Shown here: positions 44,333 to 57,819 of the stretch, piece after piece
Numbering within the stretch: position 1 is the stretch's first letter
Layout: every line of letters begins with the position of its first letter
DNA from: Lysobacter sp. S4-A87
GTDB taxonomy: Bacteria; Pseudomonadota; Gammaproteobacteria; Xanthomonadales; Xanthomonadaceae
Direction of reading: 5' to 3'
DNA: 64,000 bases
NCBI RefSeq assembly: GCF_022637455.1
Contig: NZ_CP093341.1
Span: forward strand, 3,658,001 to 3,722,000
Translations under genes and position numbers: made by a program
The notes under the pieces: model-generated
Databases searched by the model: none
The model's input: the letters and a program-made list of their open reading frames with translations, nothing else
What the model was told of the DNA's origin: nothing

Positions 44333-46996
44333 ATGCGTCGTTTTCTGGTTACCGCTATCACGCTGGCACTGGCCGGCAACTGCGTCACCGCCATGGCAGC
44401 TGCACCCGCAACCGTGTCCAATACCGCGGCCGCACAGGCCACCACCACGCAGCTGCCGCGCAACGTGCGCCCGACGCACTACGACGTCGCGATCGCGCCG
44501 CATGCGCAGACCCTGACGTTCGATGGCCAGGTGACGATCACGCTGGACGTGCTGGAACCGACCGCGACCATCACCCTGCAGGCCGTCGACATGACCTTTG
44601 CTTCGGCGAAGCTGTCGCCCGCCACCGGCAAGGGCAAGGCCGTCGCGGCAAAGGTCGGCGTCGACGCCGACGCGCAGACCGCCACCTTCACCTTCGACAA
44701 GCCGCTGGCCGTGGGCAGCTACCGCCTGGCAATGGAGTACACCGGCAAGATCGGCACGCAGGCCAACGGCCTGTTCGCGATCGACTACGACACCAGGGCC
44801 GGCAAGAAGCGCGCACTGTTCACGCAGTTCGAGAATTCCGATGCGCGCCGCATGATCCCGTCCTGGGACGAGCCGTCGCACAAGGCCACCTTCACCCTCG
44901 AGGCGACCGTGCCGAGCGGCGAGATGGCGGTCAGCAACATGCCGGCGACGGCGACCACCGACCTGGGCAACGGCCTCACGCGTGTGCGCTTTGCGCAGTC
45001 GCCGAAGATGTCGACCTACCTGCTGTTCTTCAGCCAGGGCGAGTTCGACCGCGCCACCGCCAAGCTGGGCGAGACCGAAGTCGGCGTGATCACACAGAAG
45101 GGCGTGGTCGACCAGGCGCGTTTCGCGCTCGATTCCTCGGTGGACGTGCTGCGCGAGTACAACGACTACTTCGGCACCCCGTATCCGCTGCCCAAGCTCG
45201 ACAACGTCGCTTCGCCCGGCGCCAGCCAGTTCTTCAGCGCCATGGAAAACTGGGGCGCGATCTTCACCTTCGAACACACCCTGCTGCTCGATCCGGCCTT
45301 CTCGACGCAGTCCGACAAGCAGCGCGTGTTCTCGGTCGCCGCGCACGAGATCGCCCACCAGTGGTTCGGTGACCTGGTGACGATGAGCTGGTGGGACGAC
45401 CTGTGGCTCAACGAAGGCTTCGCCACCTGGATGGCCTCGCGCACCACGCAGAAGCTGCATCCGGAATGGAACACCCAGCTGTATGCCGTGTCCGGCCGCG
45501 AAGGTGCGATGAGCCGCGATGCCGTGGCCACCACGCACCCGGTGGTGCAGCACGTGGAAACCGTCGAGCAGGCCAGCCAGGCGTTCGACGCCATCACTTA
45601 CCAGAAGGGCGGCGCGGTGATCCGCATGCTCGAAGGCTACGTCGGTGAAGAGGCGTGGCGCGAGGGCGTGCGCAACTACATGAAGGCACACGCCTACGGC
45701 AACACCGCGTCGGACGACCTGTGGAAGCAGGTGCAGGCCGCCGCCGGTAAACCCATTCTCGACATCGCCCACGACTTCACCCTGCAGCCGGGCATCCCGA
45801 TGATCACCGTCGCCTCGGCGACGTGCAGCGATGGCAAGACCACGCTCAAGCTGACCCAGGGCGAGTTCACCAAGGACCGTCCCGACAAGCAGCCGCTGTC
45901 GTGGCGCGTGCCGGTGATCGCGCAGGCGGTCGGCGGCGAAGCGGTGCGCACGATCGTCGAAGGCGGCGCCGGTTCGCTGGATGTGCCCGGCTGCGGCCCG
46001 GTCGTCGTCAATGCCGGCCAGAGCGGTTACTACCGCACGTTGTATTCGCCTGAGCAGTTCGCCTCGATCCGTGGCGGGTTTGCCAAGCTGCCGCCGATCG
46101 ACCAGCTCGGCCTGATGAGCGACACCTGGGCGCTGGGCCTGGCCGGCCTGCAGTCGCCGGCGAACTACCTCGACCTGGTCAAGGCGACGCCGGCCGGTTC
46201 CGACCCGCAGATCTGGGGTGACATCGCTGGCAAGCTCGACAGCCTCAACGACTATTACCAGGGCGACGGCGCTCGCCAGGCCCGGTTCCGCAAGTTCGCC
46301 ATCGCGCAGCTGGCGCCGGTGTTCGCGCGCATCGGCTGGGACGAGAAGCAGGGCGAGGCCGATCCGGTCAAGATCCTGCGCACGCGCCTGATCGACACGC
46401 TCAGCTCGCTGGGCGATGACAAGGTGGTCGCCGAGGCACGTCGTCGTTACGCGGCGCAGGACACGGACCCCGCCGCCGTGCCGGCGGCGCTGCGCAAGAC
46501 CATCCTGGCGGTGGTTGCACGCCACGCCGACGCGGCGACCTGGGACCAGCTGCACACTTCCGCGCAGGCGGAAAAGACGCCGCTGATGAAGGACGAGCTG
46601 TACCAGATGCTGTCCTCGAGCGAGGACAAGGCACTGGCGCAGCGTGCCCTCGACCTGGCGCTGACCGATGAGCCGGGTGCGACCAACAGCGCCGGGATGA
46701 TCCGCGCGGTCGCGTCGCAGCATCCCGAGCTGGCGTTCGACTTCGCCATGGGCCACATGAGCGACGTCGACAAGCGCGTCGATTCGTCCTCGCGCAGCCG
46801 CTACTACCCGGGCCTGGCCAATGGTTCGCTGGATCCGGCGATGGTCGGCAAGATCCAGGCGTACGCGGAACAGCACCTCGCCGCCGGTTCGCGCCGCGAC
46901 GCCAATACCGCGGTCGCCAACGTGATCTATCGGTTGAAGGTGCGCAACGAGCGGTTGCCGGCAGTGGATGCGTGGTTGAAGACGCACGGCGGCTGA
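44333..46996 (+). CDS. exported M1-family zinc aminopeptidase
   Basis: 887 residues from the ATG at 44333. Signal peptide MRRFLVTAITLALAGNCVTA, cleaved near AMA-AAP, so periplasmic or secreted. The N-terminal beta domain carries LPRNVRPTHYDV. The exopeptidase motif reads S302-A-M-E-N306 in place of GAMEN. The zinc site is HEIAH (His338, Glu339, His342) with Glu361 in WLNEGFATWM. The ERAP1-like C-terminal helical domain (about 550-887) is complete. It trims N-terminal residues from peptides; the export suggests nutrient peptide use, and such M1 enzymes are common in predatory/proteolytic Lysobacter. Terminator follows directly. Confidence 0.94.
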   Translation: MRRFLVTAITLALAGNCVTAMAAAPATVSNTAAAQATTTQLPRNVRPTHYDVAIAPHAQTLTFDGQVTITLDVLEPTATITLQAVDMTFASAKLSPATGKGKAVAAKVGVDADAQTATFTFDKPLAVGSYRLAMEYTGKIGTQANGLFAIDYDTRAGKKRALFTQFENSDARRMIPSWDEPSHKATFTLEATVPSGEMAVSNMPATATTDLGNGLTRVRFAQSPKMSTYLLFFSQGEFDRATAKLGETEVGVITQKGVVDQARFALDSSVDVLREYNDYFGTPYPLPKLDNVASPGASQFFSAMENWGAIFTFEHTLLLDPAFSTQSDKQRVFSVAAHEIAHQWFGDLVTMSWWDDLWLNEGFATWMASRTTQKLHPEWNTQLYAVSGREGAMSRDAVATTHPVVQHVETVEQASQAFDAITYQKGGAVIRMLEGYVGEEAWREGVRNYMKAHAYGNTASDDLWKQVQAAAGKPILDIAHDFTLQPGIPMITVASATCSDGKTTLKLTQGEFTKDRPDKQPLSWRVPVIAQAVGGEAVRTIVEGGAGSLDVPGCGPVVVNAGQSGYYRTLYSPEQFASIRGGFAKLPPIDQLGLMSDTWALGLAGLQSPANYLDLVKATPAGSDPQIWGDIAGKLDSLNDYYQGDGARQARFRKFAIAQLAPVFARIGWDEKQGEADPVKILRTRLIDTLSSLGDDKVVAEARRRYAAQDTDPAAVPAALRKTILAVVARHADAATWDQLHTSAQAEKTPLMKDELYQMLSSSEDKALAQRALDLALTDEPGATNSAGMIRAVASQHPELAFDFAMGHMSDVDKRVDSSSRSRYYPGLANGSLDPAMVGKIQAYAEQHLAAGSRRDANTAVANVIYRLKVRNERLPAVDAWLKTHGG

Positions 46997-47023
46997 ACGG
47001 TTGAGCGGTTCAGCGTGAAGGAA

Positions 47024-47050
47024 GGGCCCCGCAGTGCGGGGCCTTTTTTT
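47024..47050 (+). terminator. intrinsic terminator of the M1 peptidase gene
   Basis: GGGCCCCGC / GCGGGGCC stem with a short loop and seven T residues, 30 bp after the stop codon. Confidence 0.92.
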
Positions 47051-47196
47051 CTCGTATCGGCCGTGACGTAGCGTGTCATCTCTCGCGCGTGCTCAGTGGG
47101 GGAGGAGGTGGGGTGCATTCCGCGAACGGAATACACCCGCCCCCTTCCTTCCGGAAGCTTCAGTCGTTTCACCGACTTCGCGCGTTGGCGCTATGC

Positions 47197-47264
47197 GTAG
47201 CCCGGGTAAGCGCAGCGCACCCGGGGCGGGGGCGCCATGCTCCCGTTTCCCCGGCCCGGCGGAC
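47197..47264 (+). repeat. GTAG-REP unit followed by a fragment of the 24.8-kb repeat arm
   Basis: 47197-47226 is a full REP (GTAGCCCGGGTAAGCG...GCACCCGGGG). At 47249-47264, CCCCGGCCCGGCGGAC repeats part of the inverted-repeat arm near 24847. Upstream (47114-47136) a small ATTCCG/CGGAAT dyad is visible. Together these fill the 242 bp gap between the M1 peptidase and the kinase gene, which contains no gene I can support. Confidence 0.7.
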
Positions 47265-47292
47265 AACGCCACTCCGGAGAGGGGCGCACGCG

Positions 47293-50139
<2,847 letters not shown>

Positions 50140-50234
50140 GGCGTGGCTCCGCTGCAGGCGTGGATCGAGTATAGGAGCGCGCAACCCGGGCGCGGGCCGC
50201 TGTTACTCGGCAGAAACAATTCCGCTCGCGGCAG

Positions 50235-50951
50235 TTACGCAGACGGCACGAACATGTAGCCGACGCCGCGGACGGTGCGGATCGCGCGCGGGTTGTCCGG
50301 GTCGACCTCGACCTTGCGCCGCAGCCGGGCGATGCGGATGTCGATCGAGCGGTCGAACGGCTCCCATTCACGATTGTGGGTGAGGGTCAGGATCTGGTCG
50401 CGCGAGAGCGCCTTGCCGGGGTGTTCGTACAGCACGCGCAGCAGGTCGAATTCCATGTGCGTGACCATCACCTCGGTGCCGTCGGCATCGAGCACCTGGT
50501 GTGCGTCCAGGTCGAGCGTGCAGCGGCCGAAGCTGACGCGGCGGCCAGCGACGCTGGCGACCGGGGCTTCGGGAGGCCGCGCCTGGATGCGGCGCAGCAC
50601 GCTCTTGATCCGCGCCAGCAGCTCGCGCGGGTCGAAGGGTTTGGCCACGTAGTCATCGGCGCCGATCTCCAGCCCGACGATGCGGTCGATCACGTCGCCG
50701 GAGCCGGTGACCATGATGATGCCGACGTCGTAACGCTCGCGCAGGAAGCGCGCCAGGCTCAGGCCGTCCTCGCCGGGCAGGCGGATGTCGAGCAGGACGA
50801 TGTCGGGCGCCTCGCGCTCGAGTTCGGCGCGCATCGCGGCACCGTCGCCGGCCTGCAGGGCGCGGAAATCGTGCGTGCTCAGTGCCTCCACGAGCATCTC
50901 GCGGGTCGCCTGGTCGTCGTCGACCACCAGAACACAGGGCGTATGCGCCAT
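50235..50951 (-). CDS. OmpR/PhoB-family response regulator
   Basis: 238 residues from the ATG at 50951 (AGGAG upstream; the GTG one codon before is less likely). The receiver has acidic D11-D13, phosphoacceptor Asp55 in IVLLDIRLPGEDG and Lys near 105 in YVAKPFDPRE. The C-terminal winged helix includes ILTLTHNREWEPFDRSIDIRIARLRRK and RGVGYMFVPS. It lies 95 bp ahead of the hybrid kinase on the same strand and is probably translated from the same message. Confidence 0.95.
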   Translation of the reverse strand: MAHTPCVLVVDDDQATREMLVEALSTHDFRALQAGDGAAMRAELEREAPDIVLLDIRLPGEDGLSLARFLRERYDVGIIMVTGSGDVIDRIVGLEIGADDYVAKPFDPRELLARIKSVLRRIQARPPEAPVASVAGRRVSFGRCTLDLDAHQVLDADGTEVMVTHMEFDLLRVLYEHPGKALSRDQILTLTHNREWEPFDRSIDIRIARLRRKVEVDPDNPRAIRTVRGVGYMFVPSA

Positions 50952-51115
50952 CACCTGCTCCTGCCTCCATAGCCGCGCCGACAGTATTGGCCGGCGTTAC
51001 CAGCTGTTACAAACGCGCCGCGGGCGGACATCGGATCGATACGCGCGCTTTCTAGATTGGTCCCCATGCCGGCGGATTGGCCGTCGGCAATTCCGACAGG
51101 AACTGGGAGACCACC

Positions 51116-51931
51116 ATGGGCCGTTGTCCGCTCGCGATCGACAGCAATCGGCTGCACAGGCAGGTCCGCGCCGTCTACGAGCGCGTCGCCCGGGACCCGG
51201 CCAGCGGCTTCCATTTCCATACCGGTGCAGCCTACGCCGTGCAGCGCCTGGGCTACGACGAGGCGGCGCTGGCGGCATTGCCGGCGCTGTGCACCGACCG
51301 CTTCGCCGGGGTCGGCAACCCGTTCCGGATTGGCACGATCCCTGCCGGAAGCGTCGTGCTCGACCACGCCTGCGGCGCCGGCATGGACCTGCTGCTGGCA
51401 GCGCGCGCGGTCGGCCCGAACGGACGCGCGATCGGCGTCGACCTGACCGCGGCCATGCGCACCTGCGCGATCTCGGCTGCGGCGCAGGCTGGCTTGCTGG
51501 AACGGGTGGAACTGCATGAAGGCACCTTCGAGGATCTGCCGGTTGCCGACGCCAGCGTCGACATCCTGATCTCAAACGGAGTTCTCAACCTCGCACCGGA
51601 CAAGCCCCGGGTTCTGTCGGAGGTCATGCGCGTTCTGCGGCCGGGTGGCGCCCTGTACCTGGGCGACGTCGTGGTCGACCGCGAGCTGGCCGCCCGCGCC
51701 CGCAGCAATGCCGACCTGTGGGCGGCCTGCATCGGCGGTGCCTCGACCGAGGCGGCGCTGCTGCGGTTCATCGCCGACAGCGGCCTGGGCCAGGTCCGCG
51801 TCGGCGAACGCTTCGAGTCGTTCGCCGGCACCGGCATCGACCGCAAGTTCCACGGCCACCTGCATGCCTATGGCGTGAACGTACGCGCCGTGAAGCCGAA
51901 TTTTCCGAAGAAGCAACAGCCGTCGGCCTGA
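51116..51931 (+). CDS. ArsM-like class I SAM-dependent methyltransferase
   Basis: 271 residues. The N-terminus VYERVARDPASGFHFHTGAAY with LGYDEAALAALP and FAGVGNPFRIGTI matches the ArsM-like methyltransferase subgroup. Motif I is LDHACGAGMDLLLAARAVG (Cys86), later motifs are DLTAAMRTCA and SNGVLNLAPDKPRVLSEVMRVLRPGG. True arsenite methyltransferases carry three or four conserved Cys; here C86, C149-like and few others are visible, so arsenic specificity is doubtful. Divergent from the response regulator, and followed 29 bp later by a DUF4242 gene. Confidence 0.8.
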   Translation: MGRCPLAIDSNRLHRQVRAVYERVARDPASGFHFHTGAAYAVQRLGYDEAALAALPALCTDRFAGVGNPFRIGTIPAGSVVLDHACGAGMDLLLAARAVGPNGRAIGVDLTAAMRTCAISAAAQAGLLERVELHEGTFEDLPVADASVDILISNGVLNLAPDKPRVLSEVMRVLRPGGALYLGDVVVDRELAARARSNADLWAACIGGASTEAALLRFIADSGLGQVRVGERFESFAGTGIDRKFHGHLHAYGVNVRAVKPNFPKKQQPSA

Positions 51932-51960
51932 TGCCGGCATCCCGTCCAGGAGACATCGTC

Positions 51961-52239
51961 ATGCTCAGAAAGTACGTCATCGAACGAAACATCAACGGCA
52001 TCGGCAAGGGGCCCTACGAGGCACTGTGCGATGTCGCCCAGCGCTCCAACGAAGTGCTCGACCAGCTCGGCACCGGCGTGCAGTGGCTGCATTCGTATGT
52101 CGCCAACGACAAGACCTACTGCGTCTACCTGGCGAACGACGAGGCACTGATCCGCGAACACGCCGAACGCGCGGGCTTCCCGGCCGACGCCGTCGTCGAA
52201 GTGCAGTCCGTCCTTGATCCGACCATGGCACCTGCATGA
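51961..52239 (+). CDS. DUF4242 / SCO4226-type nickel-binding-like protein
   Basis: 92 residues: MLRKYVIERNINGIGKGPYE, then a middle segment SNEVLDQLGTGVQWLHSYV, DKTYCVYLANDEALIREHAE and PADAVVEVQSVLDP. The short ferredoxin-like barrel with WLHSYV and YCVY motifs matches DUF4242, in which a Streptomyces member binds nickel. The TAG-less close spacing with the methyltransferase gene suggests one operon. Metal binding here is inference. Confidence 0.78.
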   Translation: MLRKYVIERNINGIGKGPYEALCDVAQRSNEVLDQLGTGVQWLHSYVANDKTYCVYLANDEALIREHAERAGFPADAVVEVQSVLDPTMAPA

Positions 52240-52251
52240 GCCAGGGTCATT

Positions 52252-52290
52252 TCATGCCGGTGCAGTGGCACCCGCGACTCACCGGCATGA
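52252..52290. terminator. 11-bp inverted repeat after the DUF4242 gene
   Basis: TCATGCCGGTG (52252-52262) and CACCGGCATGA (52280-52290) are exact reverse complements with a 17 nt loop. No T-run follows. It may end the short operon in a Rho-assisted way or be another palindromic repeat; both are possible. Confidence 0.5.
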
Positions 52291-52460
52291 CGAGGCAACG
52301 CAACAGCGCAGCTGCCTGGCATTGGTAACGATCCATCCGGCCTGAGGGCCGACCCGGTCCTTCAACGCTCCATCGATGTAACGCATGGCCTTTTCGGCCC
52401 CCGGCCCAGGGAAAGCGGGCAGGGCATCGCCGTTCGGCCACGAATAAAGGAATTGCCACA

Positions 52461-52997
52461 ATGAACGTGATGACCCTGATTTCCGCACTGGCGATGATCG
52501 CTGCCACTCATTCGATCGCGACCCGCGTGGTTGCGCAGCCCGTGGGAGATGGGCCGGTCCAGACGATGCAGATTCACGACCTGCCGGGCGTGCGCGTGAT
52601 CGCCACGCTTGAGCCCGAGCTGACGCCCTTGTCGTCGACGGCGGTGGTGTCGTCGACAGAACCCGAGCGCGTGTTCGATCTCCCGGCCGTGCGTGTGTAT
52701 CCCAGCCATGACCAGGTCATGCAGTACCGCCTGGCGCGCTCGCGCACGGCGCTGGCGGTGCCCGGTGCGAGGACGCGTCGCGGCGCGTCGCCGCAGCGCA
52801 CGCTGGCCAGCCAGTCGAGCAGCGAGCGCGCCGGCGACGAACGCCGTGACCGTTGGCAAGCGGTGGCCTGCATCGCCCGCATGCGCCTGTCGCGGGTGTG
52901 GCCTGTGTCGCGTTGCGACATCGCCGACAACGCACGGTCCGCGGCGCGCGTCGGGATGATGCTGGCAGGCCAGCCGGCCCCCGTGCGACGACGATGA
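52461..52997 (+). CDS. hypothetical exported protein
   Basis: 178 residues. The N-terminus MNVMTLISALAMIAATHSIA is a probable signal peptide, followed by IHDLPGVRVIATLEPEL and a second similar segment FDLPAVRVYPSHDQV, an internal repeat of the pattern DLP-VRV. The C-terminal half is Arg/Ser-rich and contains Cys-Ile-Ala-Arg. An AAAGGA site precedes the ATG. I do not recognise a family. It stands after a 221 bp gap and before a REP pair and the gcvP terminator (convergent). Confidence 0.6.
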   Translation: MNVMTLISALAMIAATHSIATRVVAQPVGDGPVQTMQIHDLPGVRVIATLEPELTPLSSTAVVSSTEPERVFDLPAVRVYPSHDQVMQYRLARSRTALAVPGARTRRGASPQRTLASQSSSERAGDERRDRWQAVACIARMRLSRVWPVSRCDIADNARSAARVGMMLAGQPAPVRRR

Positions 52998-52999
52998 CC

Positions 53000-53075
53000 G
53001 TAGCCCGGGTAAGGCCGAAGGCCGCACCCGGGGGAATGTGGCAGGTCCCGGGTGCGCTGCGCTTACCCGGGCTAC
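53000..53075. repeat. inverted pair of GTAG-REP units next to the gcvP terminator
   Basis: Left unit 53000-53031 (GTAGCCCGGGTAAGGCCG...) and right unit 53047-53075 in reverse orientation (ending ACCCGGGCTAC), separated by 15 bp. The loops differ (GGCCGAAGGCC versus GCGCTGCGC), so the pair is not perfect, unlike the one at 42226. It lies in a convergent spacer. Confidence 0.85.
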
Positions 53076-53109
53076 AAAAAAAGGCCCCGCATTGCGGGGC
53101 CTTTTCTTC
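53076..53109 (-). terminator. bidirectional intrinsic terminator of gcvP and the hypothetical gene
   Basis: AAAAAAAGGCCCCGC - ATT - GCGGGGCCTTTTCTTCTT. The T-run is present on both strands, so it can end transcription from gcvP (minus) and from the upstream plus-strand gene. Confidence 0.92.
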
Positions 53110-53115
53110 TTGCGG

Positions 53116-55989
<2,874 letters not shown>

Positions 55990-56034
55990 TGGCATGGGGC
56001 GTCCGATAGTCTCGTGCTTGCCGCACGAAAGGCG

Positions 56035-56147
56035 CCCCTCTGTCCTTTTGCCTGAGAGTTTGGAAGCGTGCCACCCGGTGTGCTGGGCAGCGGGGGAGGG
56101 TGCGCTTCGTGCCCCTTCGGCGCCGGATTGAACCGGTCTCTCCAGAG
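56035..56147 (-). ncRNA. glycine riboswitch, single aptamer, upstream of gcvP
   Basis: On the minus strand the transcript reads CTCTGGAGAGACC (P1/P2 entry), GCCGAAGGGGCA (P3 junction motif), and near the 3' end AAACTCTCAGGCAAAAGG followed by ACAGAGGGG. These are hallmark glycine-aptamer sequences. Only one aptamer is visible; no second copy is seen up to 56200 or between 56035 and the gcvP start. The element ends about 40-46 nt before the gcvP start codon. In this family glycine usually turns gcv expression on; the expression platform cannot be deduced with certainty here. Confidence 0.9.
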
Positions 56148-56418
56148 TTGTTAGGCACGCGGCGGTAATGGGGCCTGAGCGATTACGGGCGATTGCGCCT
56201 TCGGCAGCAGCCTGGCCATGGTTCCGGCCGGCCGCTTCTCCCACCGCGTGCTTGACCGGTGAATTATAGCCGCTGTCGGGGTGATTCCGGTGCTGCCCGG
56301 CACGGCCGGAGCGTGCCCGTGTTCCCTGTTCAGATTCCCCGCGATGGCCGTACCATGGCCCGGAACCGTCGCATGGGCGGGCCGCCGGCGACGCCGGTCA
56401 TCAGGGAGCGAGCAGACC

Positions 56419-57192
56419 ATGAACGTCGAGACCGATCCGGCCGTGTCGCCCCCTGCGTCGCAGGCGGTCGTCGAAGCGCCGGCAACCGTGGCCGTCGCCA
56501 CTCGCCAATCCGCGCCCTGGGTCACGCAGGCATGGCGACGGATGCTGCGCGAGCCCAGCCTGTTGTTCAGCGCGGCCTATTTGTTTGTCTCCTTCCTCGG
56601 GCTGTGGGCCAACTACTGGTTCTATCGCGGTTTCGACCTGCCGATCCTCGAGTACATGCAGGCCAGCGACTACCTCGTCGCCGGCCTGCGGGACCCGGTC
56701 TACGCGCTGCTGCTGCTGAGTTCGGTGCTGGTGGCGTTGCTGGTGTCGTGGCCGGAGACATTTCGCCGTGATCATCCCGAGCGGGTGGTCGAGCTGCGCC
56801 GGCGCTGGTGGGGCCGCCTGGTCTTCATGGACGTGCGCGGGCTGTACTGGAAGGGCGTGGGTCTGGCGCCGGAAACGGGCATCGTGCTGGCAGTGTTCTG
56901 GGGCGTGGTGATGGCCTCGGCCGCCTACGTTGCGTCGAAGGCCAGTTACATCCGCGAGGGCACCTCGGGCAACCGCGTCGAGGTGACCCTGGCCGGCGAT
57001 TCGCGGCCGCAGCCGCACAGTGCGCGCCTGCTCGGCACCAGTGGTGCGTTCGTGTTCCTGTGGTGGCCTCACGCGCACCGCGCCGAAGCAGTGCCCATCG
57101 AGAGCATCGCGCGCTTGCAGACGTGGATTGCGCCGGTTGCGGTCACCGCCAAGCCTGCGGCAAGGCCCGTGGGCCAGGCAGCAAGACGCTGA
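56419..57192 (+). CDS. hypothetical membrane protein
   Basis: 257 residues from the ATG at 56419 (GGAG upstream; a longer GTG start at 56281 reads through the spacer and is rejected). A Pro/Ala/Val-rich N-terminus is followed by membrane segments at about residues 48-65 (LLFSAAYLFVSFLGLWANYW), 95-113 (YALLLLSSVLVALLV) and 150-170 (IVLAVFWGVVMASAAYV). The last ~90 residues look extracytoplasmic or soluble and include EVTLAGDSRPQPHSARLLGT. The family is not recognised. It faces gcvP across a divergent spacer. Confidence 0.7.
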   Translation: MNVETDPAVSPPASQAVVEAPATVAVATRQSAPWVTQAWRRMLREPSLLFSAAYLFVSFLGLWANYWFYRGFDLPILEYMQASDYLVAGLRDPVYALLLLSSVLVALLVSWPETFRRDHPERVVELRRRWWGRLVFMDVRGLYWKGVGLAPETGIVLAVFWGVVMASAAYVASKASYIREGTSGNRVEVTLAGDSRPQPHSARLLGTSGAFVFLWWPHAHRAEAVPIESIARLQTWIAPVAVTAKPAARPVGQAARR

Positions 57193-57288
57193 ACGACGTC
57201 ACCCCTCCTGTCGTCAGCGCGTCCGTCGTCGCACGCCGCGTGCACCGGTGAGGCGTATTCTTTGCGGCCCGCTTGCAGGATGCACGAT

Positions 57289-57744
57289 ATGAGCGCTGCA
57301 CCGTTCCGGTTGCTGCAACTCGACCATGTGGTGTTGCGCGTACGCGACCCGGCACGGATGGAGGCGTTCTACTGCGATGTGCTGGGTTGCGTGGCCGAGC
57401 GCCGGGTGGAGGCGGTCGGCCTGGTGCAGTTGCGGGCAGGCAATTCGCTGATCGACCTGGTGGCCGTGTCCGGCAAGATCGGGCGCATGGGCGGCGCCGG
57501 GCCGGGCGCCGAGGGGCGCAACATGGATCATCTGTGCCTGCGTGCCGATCCGTTCGACCGCGAGGCGATCGTGGACTATCTGCTGTCGCGTGGCGTGCAG
57601 GTCGGCGAGTTCGGGCGGCGCTACGGTGCCGAAGGTGAAGGTCCGTCGCAGTACCTGCTCGATCCGGAAGGCAATCTGGTCGAGCTCAAGGGGCCGCCGG
57701 ATGAAGTGCCGATCGATACTGCTGCGTCGAACGCCAGTACCTGA
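57289..57744 (+). CDS. VOC (glyoxalase/dioxygenase-fold) family protein
   Basis: 151 residues. The start LLQLDHVVLRVRDPARMEAFY is the first beta-alpha-beta unit, with a metal-ligand His; HLCLR and LDPEGNLVELKGPP supply the second His and Glu. The metal triad H-H-E of this fold appears present. The specific substrate (glyoxalase, bleomycin resistance, dioxygenase) cannot be told. Several alternative ATGs exist; AGGA before 57289 gives the best spacing. A REP copy follows. Confidence 0.85.
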   Translation: MSAAPFRLLQLDHVVLRVRDPARMEAFYCDVLGCVAERRVEAVGLVQLRAGNSLIDLVAVSGKIGRMGGAGPGAEGRNMDHLCLRADPFDREAIVDYLLSRGVQVGEFGRRYGAEGEGPSQYLLDPEGNLVELKGPPDEVPIDTAASNAST

Positions 57745-57772
57745 GCTACGCCGCCTGGACCCTGTGTGGGAA

Positions 57773-57801
57773 CCCGGGTGCGCTTCGCTTACCCGGGCTA
57801 C
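57773..57801 (-). repeat. GTAG-REP unit (minus orientation)
   Basis: CCCGGGTGCGCTTCGCTTACCCGGGCTAC-type unit between the VOC gene and the MFS gene, 18 bp before the MFS start. It is the same sequence as the right arm of the 42226 pair. Confidence 0.9.
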
Positions 57802-57819
57802 TGACTTAAGAGATTTGTG

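Noticed and set aside
55990-56244. N-terminal extension of gcvP to 56244
   Set aside because: The extra codons run through the glycine riboswitch, and conserved GcvP sequence starts at the MSQTQP methionine.
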